Assembly: GCF_900109205.1 (NCBI RefSeq)
Contig: NZ_FNZB01000001.1
Coordinates: forward strand, 1,054,001-1,118,000
DNA from: Sphingomonas sp. OV641
Lineage (GTDB): Bacteria > Pseudomonadota > Alphaproteobacteria > Sphingomonadales > Sphingomonadaceae
Length of the DNA: 64,000 bases
Direction: 5' to 3'
Of the stretch, positions 26,748 through 34,322 are shown in pieces. The translations under genes and the position numbers were made by a program. Positions within the stretch are counted from its first letter, which is position 1; each line of letters begins with the position of its first letter. The notes under the pieces were generated by a model, which ran no database searches, was not told where the DNA came from, and saw only the letters and a program-made list of their open reading frames with translations.

Positions 26748-27302
26748 ATGTCCATCCAATCCGACCGCTGGATTCGCGAGCAGGCGCTTGCGCACGGCAT
26801 GATCGAACCGTTCGTGGAGGCCCAGCGGCGCGACGGCTGCATCAGCTATGGTCTCAGCTCCTACGGCTATGACGCTAGAGTCGCTGATGAATTCAAGATC
26901 TTTACCAACGTCGATTCTGCGACGGTCGATCCCAAGGACTTCGCTGCCAACAGCTTTGTCGATCGCAAGACCGACGTGTGCATCATCCCACCCAATAGCT
27001 TCGCACTCGCCCGCACGGTGGAATATTTCCGCGTTCCGCGTGACGTGCTGGTGATATGCCTTGGCAAGTCCACGTACGCGCGTTGCGGCATCATCGTGAA
27101 CGTCACGCCGCTGGAACCGGGCTGGGAGGGGCATGTCACGCTGGAATTCTCCAACACCACCCCGCTCCCCGCGAAGATCTACGCCAATGAGGGCGCGTGC
27201 CAGTTCCTGTTCCTGCAAGGCAATGAGCCGTGCGAGACTAGCTATGCCGACCGGGCCGGCAAATATATGGGGCAGCTTGGCGTGACATTGCCGCGCCTGT
27301 GA
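26748..27302 (+). CDS. dcd: dCTP deaminase
   Basis: A 184-residue homotrimeric enzyme converting dCTP to dUTP plus ammonia in the pyrimidine deoxynucleotide pathway. The sequence shows [10 protein letters not shown] at 33-42, [13 protein letters not shown] with the phosphate-binding region, and the catalytic Glu133 in HVTLEFSN, followed by GACQFLF. It starts at the ATG at 26748; the frame is open upstream but the family N-terminus is [12 protein letters not shown]. Its stop codon at 27300-27302 is only 8 bp from the first transposon-like end repeat, so the native downstream region has been replaced. The enzyme itself looks intact. Confidence 0.95.
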   Translation: MSIQSDRWIREQALAHGMIEPFVEAQRRDGCISYGLSSYGYDARVADEFKIFTNVDSATVDPKDFAANSFVDRKTDVCIIPPNSFALARTVEYFRVPRDVLVICLGKSTYARCGIIVNVTPLEPGWEGHVTLEFSNTTPLPAKIYANEGACQFLFLQGNEPCETSYADRAGKYMGQLGVTLPRL

Positions 27303-27310
27303 ACGTTCGG

Positions 27311-27350
27311 ACAACCTTACACTGACATTCGCACAACCTTACACTGACAT
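27311..27350. repeat. Left-end direct repeats (18 bp, 22-bp period)
   Basis: Two identical copies of acaaccttacactgacat start at 27311 and 27333. The 22-bp period equals the size of TnsB-binding sites in Tn7. A degenerate third copy (caatccttacacctgac) lies at about 27454-27471. An inverted relative occurs at 34146-34166. These are probably transposase-binding sites at the left end of the element. Confidence 0.7.
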
Positions 27351-27650
27351 CCGGCTGATTTCGGGGCTTTTCACGACGCACGAGGACATAAAGGTCGAGC
27401 CTCCTTCGCTCATGCACCCTCGACTGGCGGTAAGGCAGAGGCGGCAATCCTTACACCTGACCCCGATCCACAACGACCGGTTAGGAGCACAGATCGCTGT
27501 TCACCGTCTTCGTTCCCTCTGGTATAAGCATTCTACGGGGTCTCCCCCTCGCATACGCGCTGTAGAAACTGCGGCGTAAGAGTCAAAGTCTGCACCTATC
27601 GTGCCCGCCGAATGCCCTTGGGTGCACCGGCGTGATTGGAAGGGGACCCC
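27351..27650 (+). ncRNA. Candidate retron msr-msd region upstream of the RT gene
   Basis: There is no gene in the roughly 300 bp before the reverse transcriptase. Retron RTs normally have their structured template RNA here. The stretch contains several stems: gtcgag / ctcgac (27394-27424), ttctac / gtagaa (27531-27567) enclosing ggggtctcccc, and tgcacc / ggtgca (27591-27626). I could not identify a convincing pair of outer a1/a2 repeats or the branching G, so the call rests on position plus generic structure. The first part may instead belong to the transposon end. Confidence 0.35.
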
Positions 27651-29231
27651 GTGCCACGCCCTGCCCGCGCCTTCGGTCCCCCGATCCGCGTCAAGCTGCC
27701 TGTCGAGGTCGCGAGCGAGGGAGCGATCCTCGCACATCTCGCCGTCAGCCCGGCCGAAGCGAAGAAGATCCGCTACTATCGGGCGAGGATGTACCGGACC
27801 TTCTCCATCCAGAAGAAGTCCGGGAAGGCGCGCATCATCACCGCGCCCGACCGGCGGCTGAAGATGCTCCAGCGCAGGATCTGCGACCTGCTCACGCCGG
27901 TGTATCGGCGTCGCAACCCCGTTCACGGCTTCGTCGCCGATCGATCGGTCAGAACGAACGCCGAGGCGCACCTCGGAAGCAAATACGTTGTTAACATCGA
28001 CCTCAAGGACTTCTTCCCGTCCATCTCGGAACGCCGCGTCACCGGCGTGCTGATGTCTTTAGGCATCGGCCGAGACGTGGCCGAGATCCTCTCGTCCATC
28101 TGCTGCGTGAACGGCTGTCTGCCACAGGGCGCGCCGAGCAGCCCGCTCCTGTCCAACATGATTTGCTTCAGGCTGGACAAGGAGCTGATGGCGTTCGCGA
28201 AGAGGACGCGTTGCATATACACCCGCTACGCCGACGACATCACCTTCTCGAGCTATCAGCCGCTCGCAGGGCTGTTCGAAGCGGTTCCCCCTTCACCCGG
28301 CCGCTTCGCTCCGGACCTTCTGTCCGCCGAGGTCGCCGCGATCTTCGCTGCGAACGGCTTCGTCATCAATCCCGAGAAGGCCCACTACGCAGATCGACAC
28401 TCGCGCAGGACCGTGACGGGCCTTCGCGTGAACGAGGCGATCAACGTCGATCGTCGCTTCGTCCGCAACCTGCGTGCCGCCCTCTTCTCCGTGGAGAAGC
28501 TCGGGGCGGCGGCGGCGCAGGCCAAGTTCCATGCCACGCACGGCGGAAGGGTCGCGCTCGGCAACCACCTGCAGGGCAAGCTGTCATGGCTAGGATACGT
28601 CAAGGGCCAGTCCGATCCCGTCTTCCGCAGCATGGCGTCGCGCTTCAACAGATCCTTCCCCGACCGGGCGCTGACGATCCAGCCGACCAGGGACGAGATC
28701 CGTGATCGCGCGGTCTGGCTGGTGGAGCACTGGGAGAACGGAGGTGACCAGGGCACCGCCTTCTTCCTCAGAGGCGTGGGCCTCGTCACGGCAAGCCACT
28801 GCGTGTCGCCCTCCGGTGCCGTGGAGGTCTACCATCCGTCGAAACCGTCGAACAAGTTCACGGCGAACGTGAAGCACCGCTGCGAGCACCGAGATCTCGC
28901 CGTCCTCGATCATGCGATCGCCGCCACGGAGTTCTTCGAACTGGAGGCAGCCGCGACGGCGGTGGTCACCGGCGACGCCACCGTCGCGGTCGGATATCCG
29001 GGCTTCGGACCGGGCGACAAGCTGAACGTGAGGACGGGGAACGTGACCTCCCTCCCGATCAAGAGCGGTGTGCAGATGGTGGAGGTCCAGCAGATGCTAA
29101 CCCAGGGCATGTCCGGTGGCCCGCTCACGGATCCGGACGACGGGGTCATCGGCATCATACACAAGGGCGGGCCGGAGCACGGAAGGCAGTTGTCCGTAGC
29201 CATCGAGGTGCTCAGGGACTGGCTGGCCTGA
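27651..29231 (+). CDS. Retron-type reverse transcriptase fused to a trypsin-like protease
   Basis: A 526-residue protein from the GTG at 27651 (AAGGGG upstream); an in-frame TTG at 27636 is an alternative start. RT fingers/palm: the retron signature NxxH as NPVH at 89-92, the motif A aspartate in NIDLKDFF at 115-122, LPQGAPSSP at 157-165, catalytic YADD at 193-196, and the VTG motif at 255-257 used by retron RTs to recognise their RNA. From about 360 a trypsin-like domain follows, with the triad His383 (TASHC), Asp415 (HRDLAVL) and Ser488 (QGMSGGP). RT-protease fusions are known among retrons. The protease would be the effector released or activated on phage attack (inference). Confidence 0.88.
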   Translation: MPRPARAFGPPIRVKLPVEVASEGAILAHLAVSPAEAKKIRYYRARMYRTFSIQKKSGKARIITAPDRRLKMLQRRICDLLTPVYRRRNPVHGFVADRSVRTNAEAHLGSKYVVNIDLKDFFPSISERRVTGVLMSLGIGRDVAEILSSICCVNGCLPQGAPSSPLLSNMICFRLDKELMAFAKRTRCIYTRYADDITFSSYQPLAGLFEAVPPSPGRFAPDLLSAEVAAIFAANGFVINPEKAHYADRHSRRTVTGLRVNEAINVDRRFVRNLRAALFSVEKLGAAAAQAKFHATHGGRVALGNHLQGKLSWLGYVKGQSDPVFRSMASRFNRSFPDRALTIQPTRDEIRDRAVWLVEHWENGGDQGTAFFLRGVGLVTASHCVSPSGAVEVYHPSKPSNKFTANVKHRCEHRDLAVLDHAIAATEFFELEAAATAVVTGDATVAVGYPGFGPGDKLNVRTGNVTSLPIKSGVQMVEVQQMLTQGMSGGPLTDPDDGVIGIIHKGGPEHGRQLSVAIEVLRDWLA

Positions 29232-29325
29232 GCCACAGCAAGGCACCCGTCCAGACACTCCTTCAAAATCGTGCCTTCGCCTCATCTCTTCACCTGGTCC
29301 GGCTCTGCATCCCGCGGTCGACGGC

Positions 29326-29694
29326 TCAGACGATCGTGACGAGGAAGGAACCGCTCCTGGCGACGAGCAGTCCGTCCTTCACGATGAGGCACTCGATGCT
29401 GTGCGTGCCGGGATATTCGGCCCCCTCATACCTCGAGAGCACCCCCGGCGTGACGTCACCGGCATCGAAGCCGCCGCGGAGATCCCGCGCCACCCTCGCG
29501 GCCTCGCCCGTGTTCACGATCTGCCAGAAGACCTCGAACGGTCGCTTGACCTCCGTCCGAGCATCGAAGCGCAGCTCGGAGCCACGGGCGATCGGCTCGC
29601 CGCTCGAGAAGACGTGAGGCCTGAAGCCGTCGCGCATCGCGGTGGCCGTGACGATGTCCACGCTTCCTTCACGGTAGATCGGCCAGGTGGGCGA
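29326..29694 (-). pseudogene. 3' remnant of a CBASS-type CD-NTase (AGS-C sensor domain)
   Basis: About 120 codons on the minus strand encode only the C-terminal AGS-C domain (Adenylyl/Guanylyl and SMODS C-terminal sensor) of a CBASS nucleotidyltransferase. The diagnostic order is FSSGEPI, EVFWQIVNTGEAA, DLRGGF, YPGTHSIE and VARSGSFLVTI before a normal stop. The catalytic nucleotidyltransferase half should lie to the right, but tniB sequence begins there instead. No start codon with an SD is present. It converges with the RT-protease gene, which ends 94 bp away. No effector gene of the system remains nearby. Confidence 0.75.
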
Positions 29695-30394
29695 GCGTGA
29701 AGCCGCCGGTCTGCCGCCCAACCCCTACCAGGTCGTCATCGTCGAGCTGGACCGGCGCATGACGCTCAAGGCCTTCTACCAGGAGGTCCTGAAGGAGCTG
29801 GACGACGAGTTCTGGAACGAGAAGGTCAGCGCCAAGGTGCTCGAGAACCGCATCGCCGACTTCGTCCGTCGGCTCGGCGTCGAACTCCTTATCGCGGACG
29901 AGGTGCAGCACCTCAGGAGCAAGGCGAAGGAGGCGGGCGAGGTCACCGACCGCCTCAAGGTCTTCCTCGACAAGGGCGTCGTTCCGCTCGTCCTGGTCGG
30001 CGACGAGGACTCGGTCGAGTTCTTCCGGATCAACGGCAAGCTCGCGGCCCGCCTCGGTCGACCGCTCGAACTCACCCCGCTCGATCCGCAGCGGACCAAG
30101 GGTGACGCGAGGCTGTTCAAGCTCTTCTGCGGAGCGGTGGACGATCTGCTCGTCACGAGCGGGGTGTTCGGCATGAGGTCCGGCCTCACGGACCACGCGA
30201 TGCTCGACAGGCTGCTGAAGGTCTCGAGCGGGCACGTCGGCCGCGTCGCGCGTGTCGTGGGCATCGCGGCATCCGACGCCGTCTGGAGGGGCGCGGACCG
30301 GGTCGAGCCCTACGACCTCAGCAAGGTCACGCGGGAGTATGCGATCGGTGCCGGCTGGCTCACCGATGATCCCTTCTCGGCCAAACCCGCATGA
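29687..30394 (+). pseudogene. tniB: tniB/tnsC-like AAA+ ATPase, 5'-truncated
   Basis: The open frame encodes the C-terminal roughly 230 residues of a TniB/TnsC-type transposition ATPase. The Walker B LLIADEVQHL is near residues 66-75, sensor-1-like VPLVLVGDEDS follows, then an arginine-rich second half ending AGWLTDDPF, which is typical of TniB. The usual N-terminal 80-100 residues with the Walker A loop are missing; the frame starts right after that point, at a GTG without an SD. To its left is the CD-NTase fragment in the opposite direction, so a deletion joined two broken genes. The remaining frame is uninterrupted and overlaps tniQ by 4 bp. Confidence 0.8.
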
Positions 30395-32268
30395 GCGAGC
30401 ATGACCGGCAGCTCCGCCGCCTCCGCTTCGATCTCGACGTTCTATCCGACGAGAGCGTGCCGGGCGCGATCGCGCGCGGCGTCGCCGAAAATCATCTCGT
30501 CAAGCTCAACGTCGTATTGAAGGAGATCGGGATCGGCAGATACGCCGGCGCCAGCCAGCTCGCCGACACAGCCACGCTCGATCGCCTCGCGACGGTGCTC
30601 CGCTGCGACCCCGAACGACTTCGGGCCCAGGCGGGGCGGCGCCTCGTCGAACCCGGCGACCGACGTCTTCAGCACTTCCTCGACTTCGACGGACTCGTCG
30701 TGCCGAGAGGCCATCTCGAGCTGGCCCGTCGGCGCATCTCACCCCTTTCCCTCGCCCGCTCTCCCCACCACCGCCAGTCGTGGCTCATGTCGGTACTGCC
30801 GTTCTGCCCCGAATCCCTTGAATGCCTCATCGACTCCTGCAGCCACTGCGGCAAAACGCTCGGTTGGGTGCAGTCCGTCGGCATCGGGCGATGCGAGAAC
30901 TGTCTGCGCCCAATCGAGCCGAACCCGATTCCGCCGCTCTCCGATGACCTCGCCGAGGACTACCGCATCTTCGCAGGACTGCTGTCGTTGATTCCCGAAG
31001 AGCGCGACGCCGCAAGGAGCATCATGCCCGACCGGCTGAAGGACCTCTCGCCGGGAGCGCTCGCCCGCCTCGCCATGCGCTGCGGGCTGGACTGCGACGA
31101 TGGCGAGGAGAAGCGCGCCTGGCAGACGCGCGCCGGTCGCATGCGCCCCGAACGACTGGCGCTGACCGCGGTGCGCGGCGTGGCCCTTCTTCGCAGCTGG
31201 CCCAACGGCATCCTCAATTGGGCCACCCAGCGGGTCGCAGCTGCGAGCGATGAGAAGGGGTGTAGGGCCGACATGGCCCGCCGTATACGCCGTATTGCAT
31301 GGGGCGACTCCAGGTTCGACGACCAGCGCGATCTCGTTCAGGAGGCGTTCCCCGGCTTCGCACCACCTCGGGTCGGTTTGGCCGGTGGCGGCCGGGTCTA
31401 TACCGGGCGACAGGCAAACCGCGTTCTTCCCGGCTTCCGTACGCAAGCAGAGACGATCCGCCGTTTAAGGATCGTGCCGACCCGAGCGGTCGCCTCACAT
31501 GGCATTATGCTCGAGCACGCGTACTCCGCGGTTCCGATCGATGCCGCGGCGGCGAGATGGGCCGACTCCGTTCCGATCAGCACCATCGCCAGCCGCCTGC
31601 GCCTGCCGCTCTACGCAGTCGAGCAGTTGATCGAGACCGACCTCCTCGCGCGACACGATGACGAAATCCTCGCCATCATCTTACGTCGCCCTCAGGCGGT
31701 CGCCTCCACCTTCGAAGCCTTCGTCCGGCGCCTCACCGAGCGAGCTTCGCGAAAGCGGATGCCTTCCACGGCCCTGCCGATCGGGCAGGAGAGCCGTCGG
31801 ATCGGAGGGCGACCGAAGCCCTGGTCTGAGATCTACGCGGCCCTGCTCGATGATCGCATCCCCTTCTGGCTCGACGGAGACGTCGATACGGACCGCCTCC
31901 TCGTCGCGCGGGGAAGCCTCGACCGTTTCATCGTCGCGTCAGAGCCGAAGGTGTTCGGCTCAAATACGCCGTTCGCCACTCAGATGTCGACGGGAGATGC
32001 TGCCGAACTGCTGAACGTTCGGCCGGCCGTAGTCGCAGAGCTGAGCTCGGCCGGGGTCATCACCCGCACCAAGGGTCTGCGAGCAATGATGACCCCACGC
32101 ATCGGCGTCGAGCGGCTCGCCGCAAAGCTCGTCTCCGCCGCCGAACTGGCTCGACGTGCCCGCACTTCGGCGGAGCAAGTGAACGATCGGCTGCGGGCGG
32201 CCGGCTTCGTCGACTTCCACGGGTTCTGGCGCAGGCGCGAGGTGCTCGACCTCCTGCCGCTCCGATGA
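30391..32268 (+). CDS. tniQ: TniQ/TnsD-family transposition targeting protein
   Basis: A 625-residue protein that starts inside the tniB stop codon (ATGA). The N-terminal TniQ domain has SPLSLARSPHHRQSWLM and a zinc-finger with CSHC at 150-153 and CENC at 168-171. The middle and C-terminal parts contain helix-turn-helix-like stretches (VPISTIASRLRLPLYAVEQL; SAAELARRARTSAEQV) suited to target-DNA recognition. In Tn7/Tn5053-type elements this protein selects the target site and recruits the TnsC/TniB ATPase. It is larger than short Tn5053 TniQ and nearer TnsD in size. It looks intact although its partners are lost or broken. Confidence 0.85.
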   Translation: MSEHDRQLRRLRFDLDVLSDESVPGAIARGVAENHLVKLNVVLKEIGIGRYAGASQLADTATLDRLATVLRCDPERLRAQAGRRLVEPGDRRLQHFLDFDGLVVPRGHLELARRRISPLSLARSPHHRQSWLMSVLPFCPESLECLIDSCSHCGKTLGWVQSVGIGRCENCLRPIEPNPIPPLSDDLAEDYRIFAGLLSLIPEERDAARSIMPDRLKDLSPGALARLAMRCGLDCDDGEEKRAWQTRAGRMRPERLALTAVRGVALLRSWPNGILNWATQRVAAASDEKGCRADMARRIRRIAWGDSRFDDQRDLVQEAFPGFAPPRVGLAGGGRVYTGRQANRVLPGFRTQAETIRRLRIVPTRAVASHGIMLEHAYSAVPIDAAAARWADSVPISTIASRLRLPLYAVEQLIETDLLARHDDEILAIILRRPQAVASTFEAFVRRLTERASRKRMPSTALPIGQESRRIGGRPKPWSEIYAALLDDRIPFWLDGDVDTDRLLVARGSLDRFIVASEPKVFGSNTPFATQMSTGDAAELLNVRPAVVAELSSAGVITRTKGLRAMMTPRIGVERLAAKLVSAAELARRARTSAEQVNDRLRAAGFVDFHGFWRRREVLDLLPLR

Positions 32269-32353
32269 AAACGCACACGCCGATGGGCAGCACCAGGTCC
32301 CCGCCCCTCTCCAACTCGCCGCCACCCCGATCCCGTCAACAGGAACCAATCTT

Positions 32354-33367
32354 ATGAGGTACGAAACGATCAAGCCGGAACTGTCGAACCGCATCACCAC
32401 GGCGGTGCGCACCGGCCAGGAGGCTGCTGGGCATTCCAGGCCATGGTTCAAGGACGGCTCGTTGGCGCTTTATCGGCACGAGACGGGAGGGATGATCCTG
32501 GAGGCACGCGTGCCGGTCGGGCCGCGCTTCCGCCTCCGGGTGCGAAGCGGCATCATCGACGAGACGTCTCCCGACGAGCGGGTATCGCACGCCTTCGTGG
32601 AGGATCTCGTCGCGGTCCTTCCGACGATCCGGCGCGTCGCCCGCACGATCGGCGCGACCGCGGCCGGGATCCTCGACCTGGTCCGAGCCGCCATCGATCC
32701 CGCTTACTATGAAGTCGAGCATGTCGCGGAGGATGCATCGTTCATCAGGAGCCTGACGCCGGCGGAGCTCATTGCCCGCATGCGCTTTCGTGTCTCCTTC
32801 AACACGCTCTCTGCGACCTTTACGAACGAGAAGCAGACTTTCGAGGTGGCCGATGCGGACGAGGTCCGATGCGAAATGGGGCGACGCCTCGCACACCAGG
32901 ATGAGCGTTCCCGGGCCTACAGGCGGGCGCTTGCAGTCGGGGACACGTTCCTGATCGACGAGGTCGCCATCGGACTGATAGAGGCGAACGGCGCCGACGT
33001 GATCGCGACGCTGCGCCGGATGTCCGAGGTACCCTGGCTCAAGCTCGGCGATCCTCGACTGGGGCCACGCCGGTTGCTGGCGCTCGTCGGTCGGAACGGG
33101 CGAGTGCAAGCACACCAGCGCCTCTTCGAAGACGAGGATCACGGGTACTGGTACGAAGATCGCCTCTATGTGAAACGCCGTCGCGAACACGCGCGAACCG
33201 CTGTCGCTGGCGCCCCCGTCGCCCCGCTCGTCGAACACAGCGTATTCGCCGAGCGACGAATAGTCTCGGTGAAAAAGGAGGAGCGCGGGCTCTGGTGCAT
33301 CAAGGTCGACGCGGCCACGCTGCGGTTCGACGCAGCGGATGGTAGCCTGCGCCAGAGCCGAGAGTGA
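32354..33367 (+). CDS. Unknown protein of the Tn7-like island
   Basis: A 337-residue protein that I do not recognise. It starts at an ATG with AGGA 9 nt upstream, 85 bp after tniQ. There is no signal peptide or membrane segment. The first 130 residues look alpha/beta; the middle (about 130-235) is mainly helical with ADEVRCEMGRRLAHQDERSR; the C-terminal third carries a basic block (VKRRREHAR). The composition suggests a soluble, possibly nucleic-acid-binding protein. Position after tniQ and before an ADP-ribosyltransferase-like gene is compatible with element cargo or an immunity/partner protein, but nothing in the sequence decides this. Confidence 0.75.
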   Translation: MRYETIKPELSNRITTAVRTGQEAAGHSRPWFKDGSLALYRHETGGMILEARVPVGPRFRLRVRSGIIDETSPDERVSHAFVEDLVAVLPTIRRVARTIGATAAGILDLVRAAIDPAYYEVEHVAEDASFIRSLTPAELIARMRFRVSFNTLSATFTNEKQTFEVADADEVRCEMGRRLAHQDERSRAYRRALAVGDTFLIDEVAIGLIEANGADVIATLRRMSEVPWLKLGDPRLGPRRLLALVGRNGRVQAHQRLFEDEDHGYWYEDRLYVKRRREHARTAVAGAPVAPLVEHSVFAERRIVSVKKEERGLWCIKVDAATLRFDAADGSLRQSRE

Positions 33368-33430
33368 TCAGCTGCCGCGAGCGCGCATCGTCGTTGGAGT
33401 AGAACGAAGCTCTTCAAACAAGGGCATGGA

Positions 33431-34129
33431 ATGAAGCACTTTGTCCCGTCGAAGCATGGAGCAGAAAGATTGCCGCCTAGTCTACCCGAAGTGTTCCTGC
33501 GCGCTGACGCCCCGAAGCGGATGAATCAGGATCGTGAGGACGGTCAGAACGCCTTTCTTATTCTTACCGACGAAGCTCGGATCGGACTGATCACCGACCT
33601 GATCATGCATCTGGAGGACATGAAGCCACTCAATACCGCAGCCACCGGCTCCGCCTTCCGACTGGCATGGGAGCTCGAACCATATCTTGGCGGCAAGCGG
33701 TTGGGCACGTACTTCAGTGCCGCAGAAATCATCTCAGCCGGGCGGTTCGAGTCGGGGGTGAGCGAAATCGTCGGGCGCTTGGCGAACGAGATGATGACGG
33801 CCGACGAACGACGGCGACTGTCGGAAACGAAAGCGCCACTCATCGTCTATCGCGGCGGCGTGGGCGATCCGGCGTCGATCTCTCAAGGCATGAGCTGGAC
33901 CACGGACATCAGCTGCGCTGACTTTTACGCTCGAAAATGGCTCGTCCGTTGGGGGGCCGCGGGCGAGCCGCGCATACTCTCATCTCAGATCGAACCGGAG
34001 GTTGTCGCCGCGATGTTCGATGGTCGGGACGAGAGCGAAATCCTGATTCCTAATGGGCTACCGGTTGAGCGCGTGGTCGAAGTGCCGACCCTCTCTGACG
34101 TCAAGCCCCGCTCTTCTGGTAGCTGTTAG
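33431..34129 (+). CDS. Putative ADP-ribosyltransferase-like protein (R-S-E type)
   Basis: A 232-residue protein whose second half has the order of motifs of R-S-E ADP-ribosyltransferases: LIVYRGG with Arg141, GMSWTTD with Ser155/Thr157, then DGRDESEILIP with Glu201-Ser-Glu203 (an ExE loop). A CADFYARKW helix lies between the second and third motifs, as in phage and toxin ARTs. The N-terminal roughly 120 residues are helical and of unknown role. No signal peptide is seen, so it would act in the cytoplasm. Base composition is visibly less G+C-rich than neighbouring genes, suggesting separate acquisition. It could be a toxin, an anti-phage effector or a modifier of transcription; no antitoxin is recognised. 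Confidence 0.65.
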   Translation: MKHFVPSKHGAERLPPSLPEVFLRADAPKRMNQDREDGQNAFLILTDEARIGLITDLIMHLEDMKPLNTAATGSAFRLAWELEPYLGGKRLGTYFSAAEIISAGRFESGVSEIVGRLANEMMTADERRRLSETKAPLIVYRGGVGDPASISQGMSWTTDISCADFYARKWLVRWGAAGEPRILSSQIEPEVVAAMFDGRDESEILIPNGLPVERVVEVPTLSDVKPRSSGSC

Positions 34130-34145
34130 GAGGCAGCTGGAGGAA

Positions 34146-34166
34146 TGTCATAATAAGGTTGTGCCA
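34146..34166. repeat. Right-end inverted copy of the element repeat
   Basis: atgtcataataaggttgtgcc is the reverse complement of the left repeat with three changes in the centre (atgtca, then taaggttgt, are shared). It lies 17 bp after the ADP-ribosyltransferase-like gene and defines the right side of the element. Confidence 0.6.
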
Positions 34167-34188
34167 ACGGTGAAATCAGAAAAACGTC

Positions 34189-34218
34189 GTTAGGCGTTAG
34201 GCGGTTAGGCGGTTAGGC
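34189..34218. repeat. Four tandem gttaggc heptamers
   Basis: Copies start at 34189, 34196, 34204 and 34212, the last two spaced by one extra g. The array is just outside or at the right end of the element. It could be a protein-binding array or replication-slippage product; two copies would be ordinary, four adjacent copies are not. Confidence 0.6.
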
Positions 34219-34281
34219 GAAAGTCTTCCTACCTGACATGAACATGTCCCACGTGCATCTTGGATGCTCGTTGCCCGCCGT

Positions 34282-34314
34282 GCGCCGTCCGGGAGTTTGA
34301 TTTCCGGCCGGCGC
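34282..34314 (-). terminator. Hairpin after hslO
   Basis: gcgccg-ccgg and ccgg-cggcgc arms, with one internal mismatch and a loop that includes gtttga, lie 8 bp after the hslO stop codon. There is no T-run. It is probably the 3' end structure of the hslO transcript. Confidence 0.4.
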
Positions 34315-34322
34315 ATCCCCGA

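Larger units (their letters stand above)
27303..34219. mobile_element. Degraded Tn7/Tn5053-like element with defence-type cargo
   Basis: The segment between dcd and hslO contains a tniB remnant and a complete tniQ, flanked by related repeats in inverted orientation (27311-27350 and 34146-34166). The transposase gene (tniA/tnsB type) and the 5' half of tniB are absent, so it cannot be self-mobile. The interior carries a retron-type RT-protease, a CBASS cyclase remnant and a probable ADP-ribosyltransferase. Exact ends are not resolved: no target-site duplication was found, and the outer limits may lie a few bases beyond the repeats. Placement immediately at the dcd stop codon resembles TnsD/TniQ-guided insertion beside a conserved gene. 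Confidence 0.65.

Noticed and set aside
27311..27350. Start of a CRISPR array
   Set aside because: Only two exact copies with a 4-bp interval exist, no spacers are possible, and no cas genes are present.
29326..29694. Intact small gene for a stand-alone nucleotide sensor
   Set aside because: The domain is known to me only as the C-terminus of CD-NTases, there is no ribosome-binding site, and the frame runs into tniB sequence.
30391..32268. CRISPR-associated transposon (CAST)
   Set aside because: tniQ is present, but there are no cas genes or guide array in the window, and the tniB/tniA parts are missing or broken.
34189..34218. CRISPR-like or telomere-like array
   Set aside because: Heptamers are contiguous without spacers and only four copies are present.
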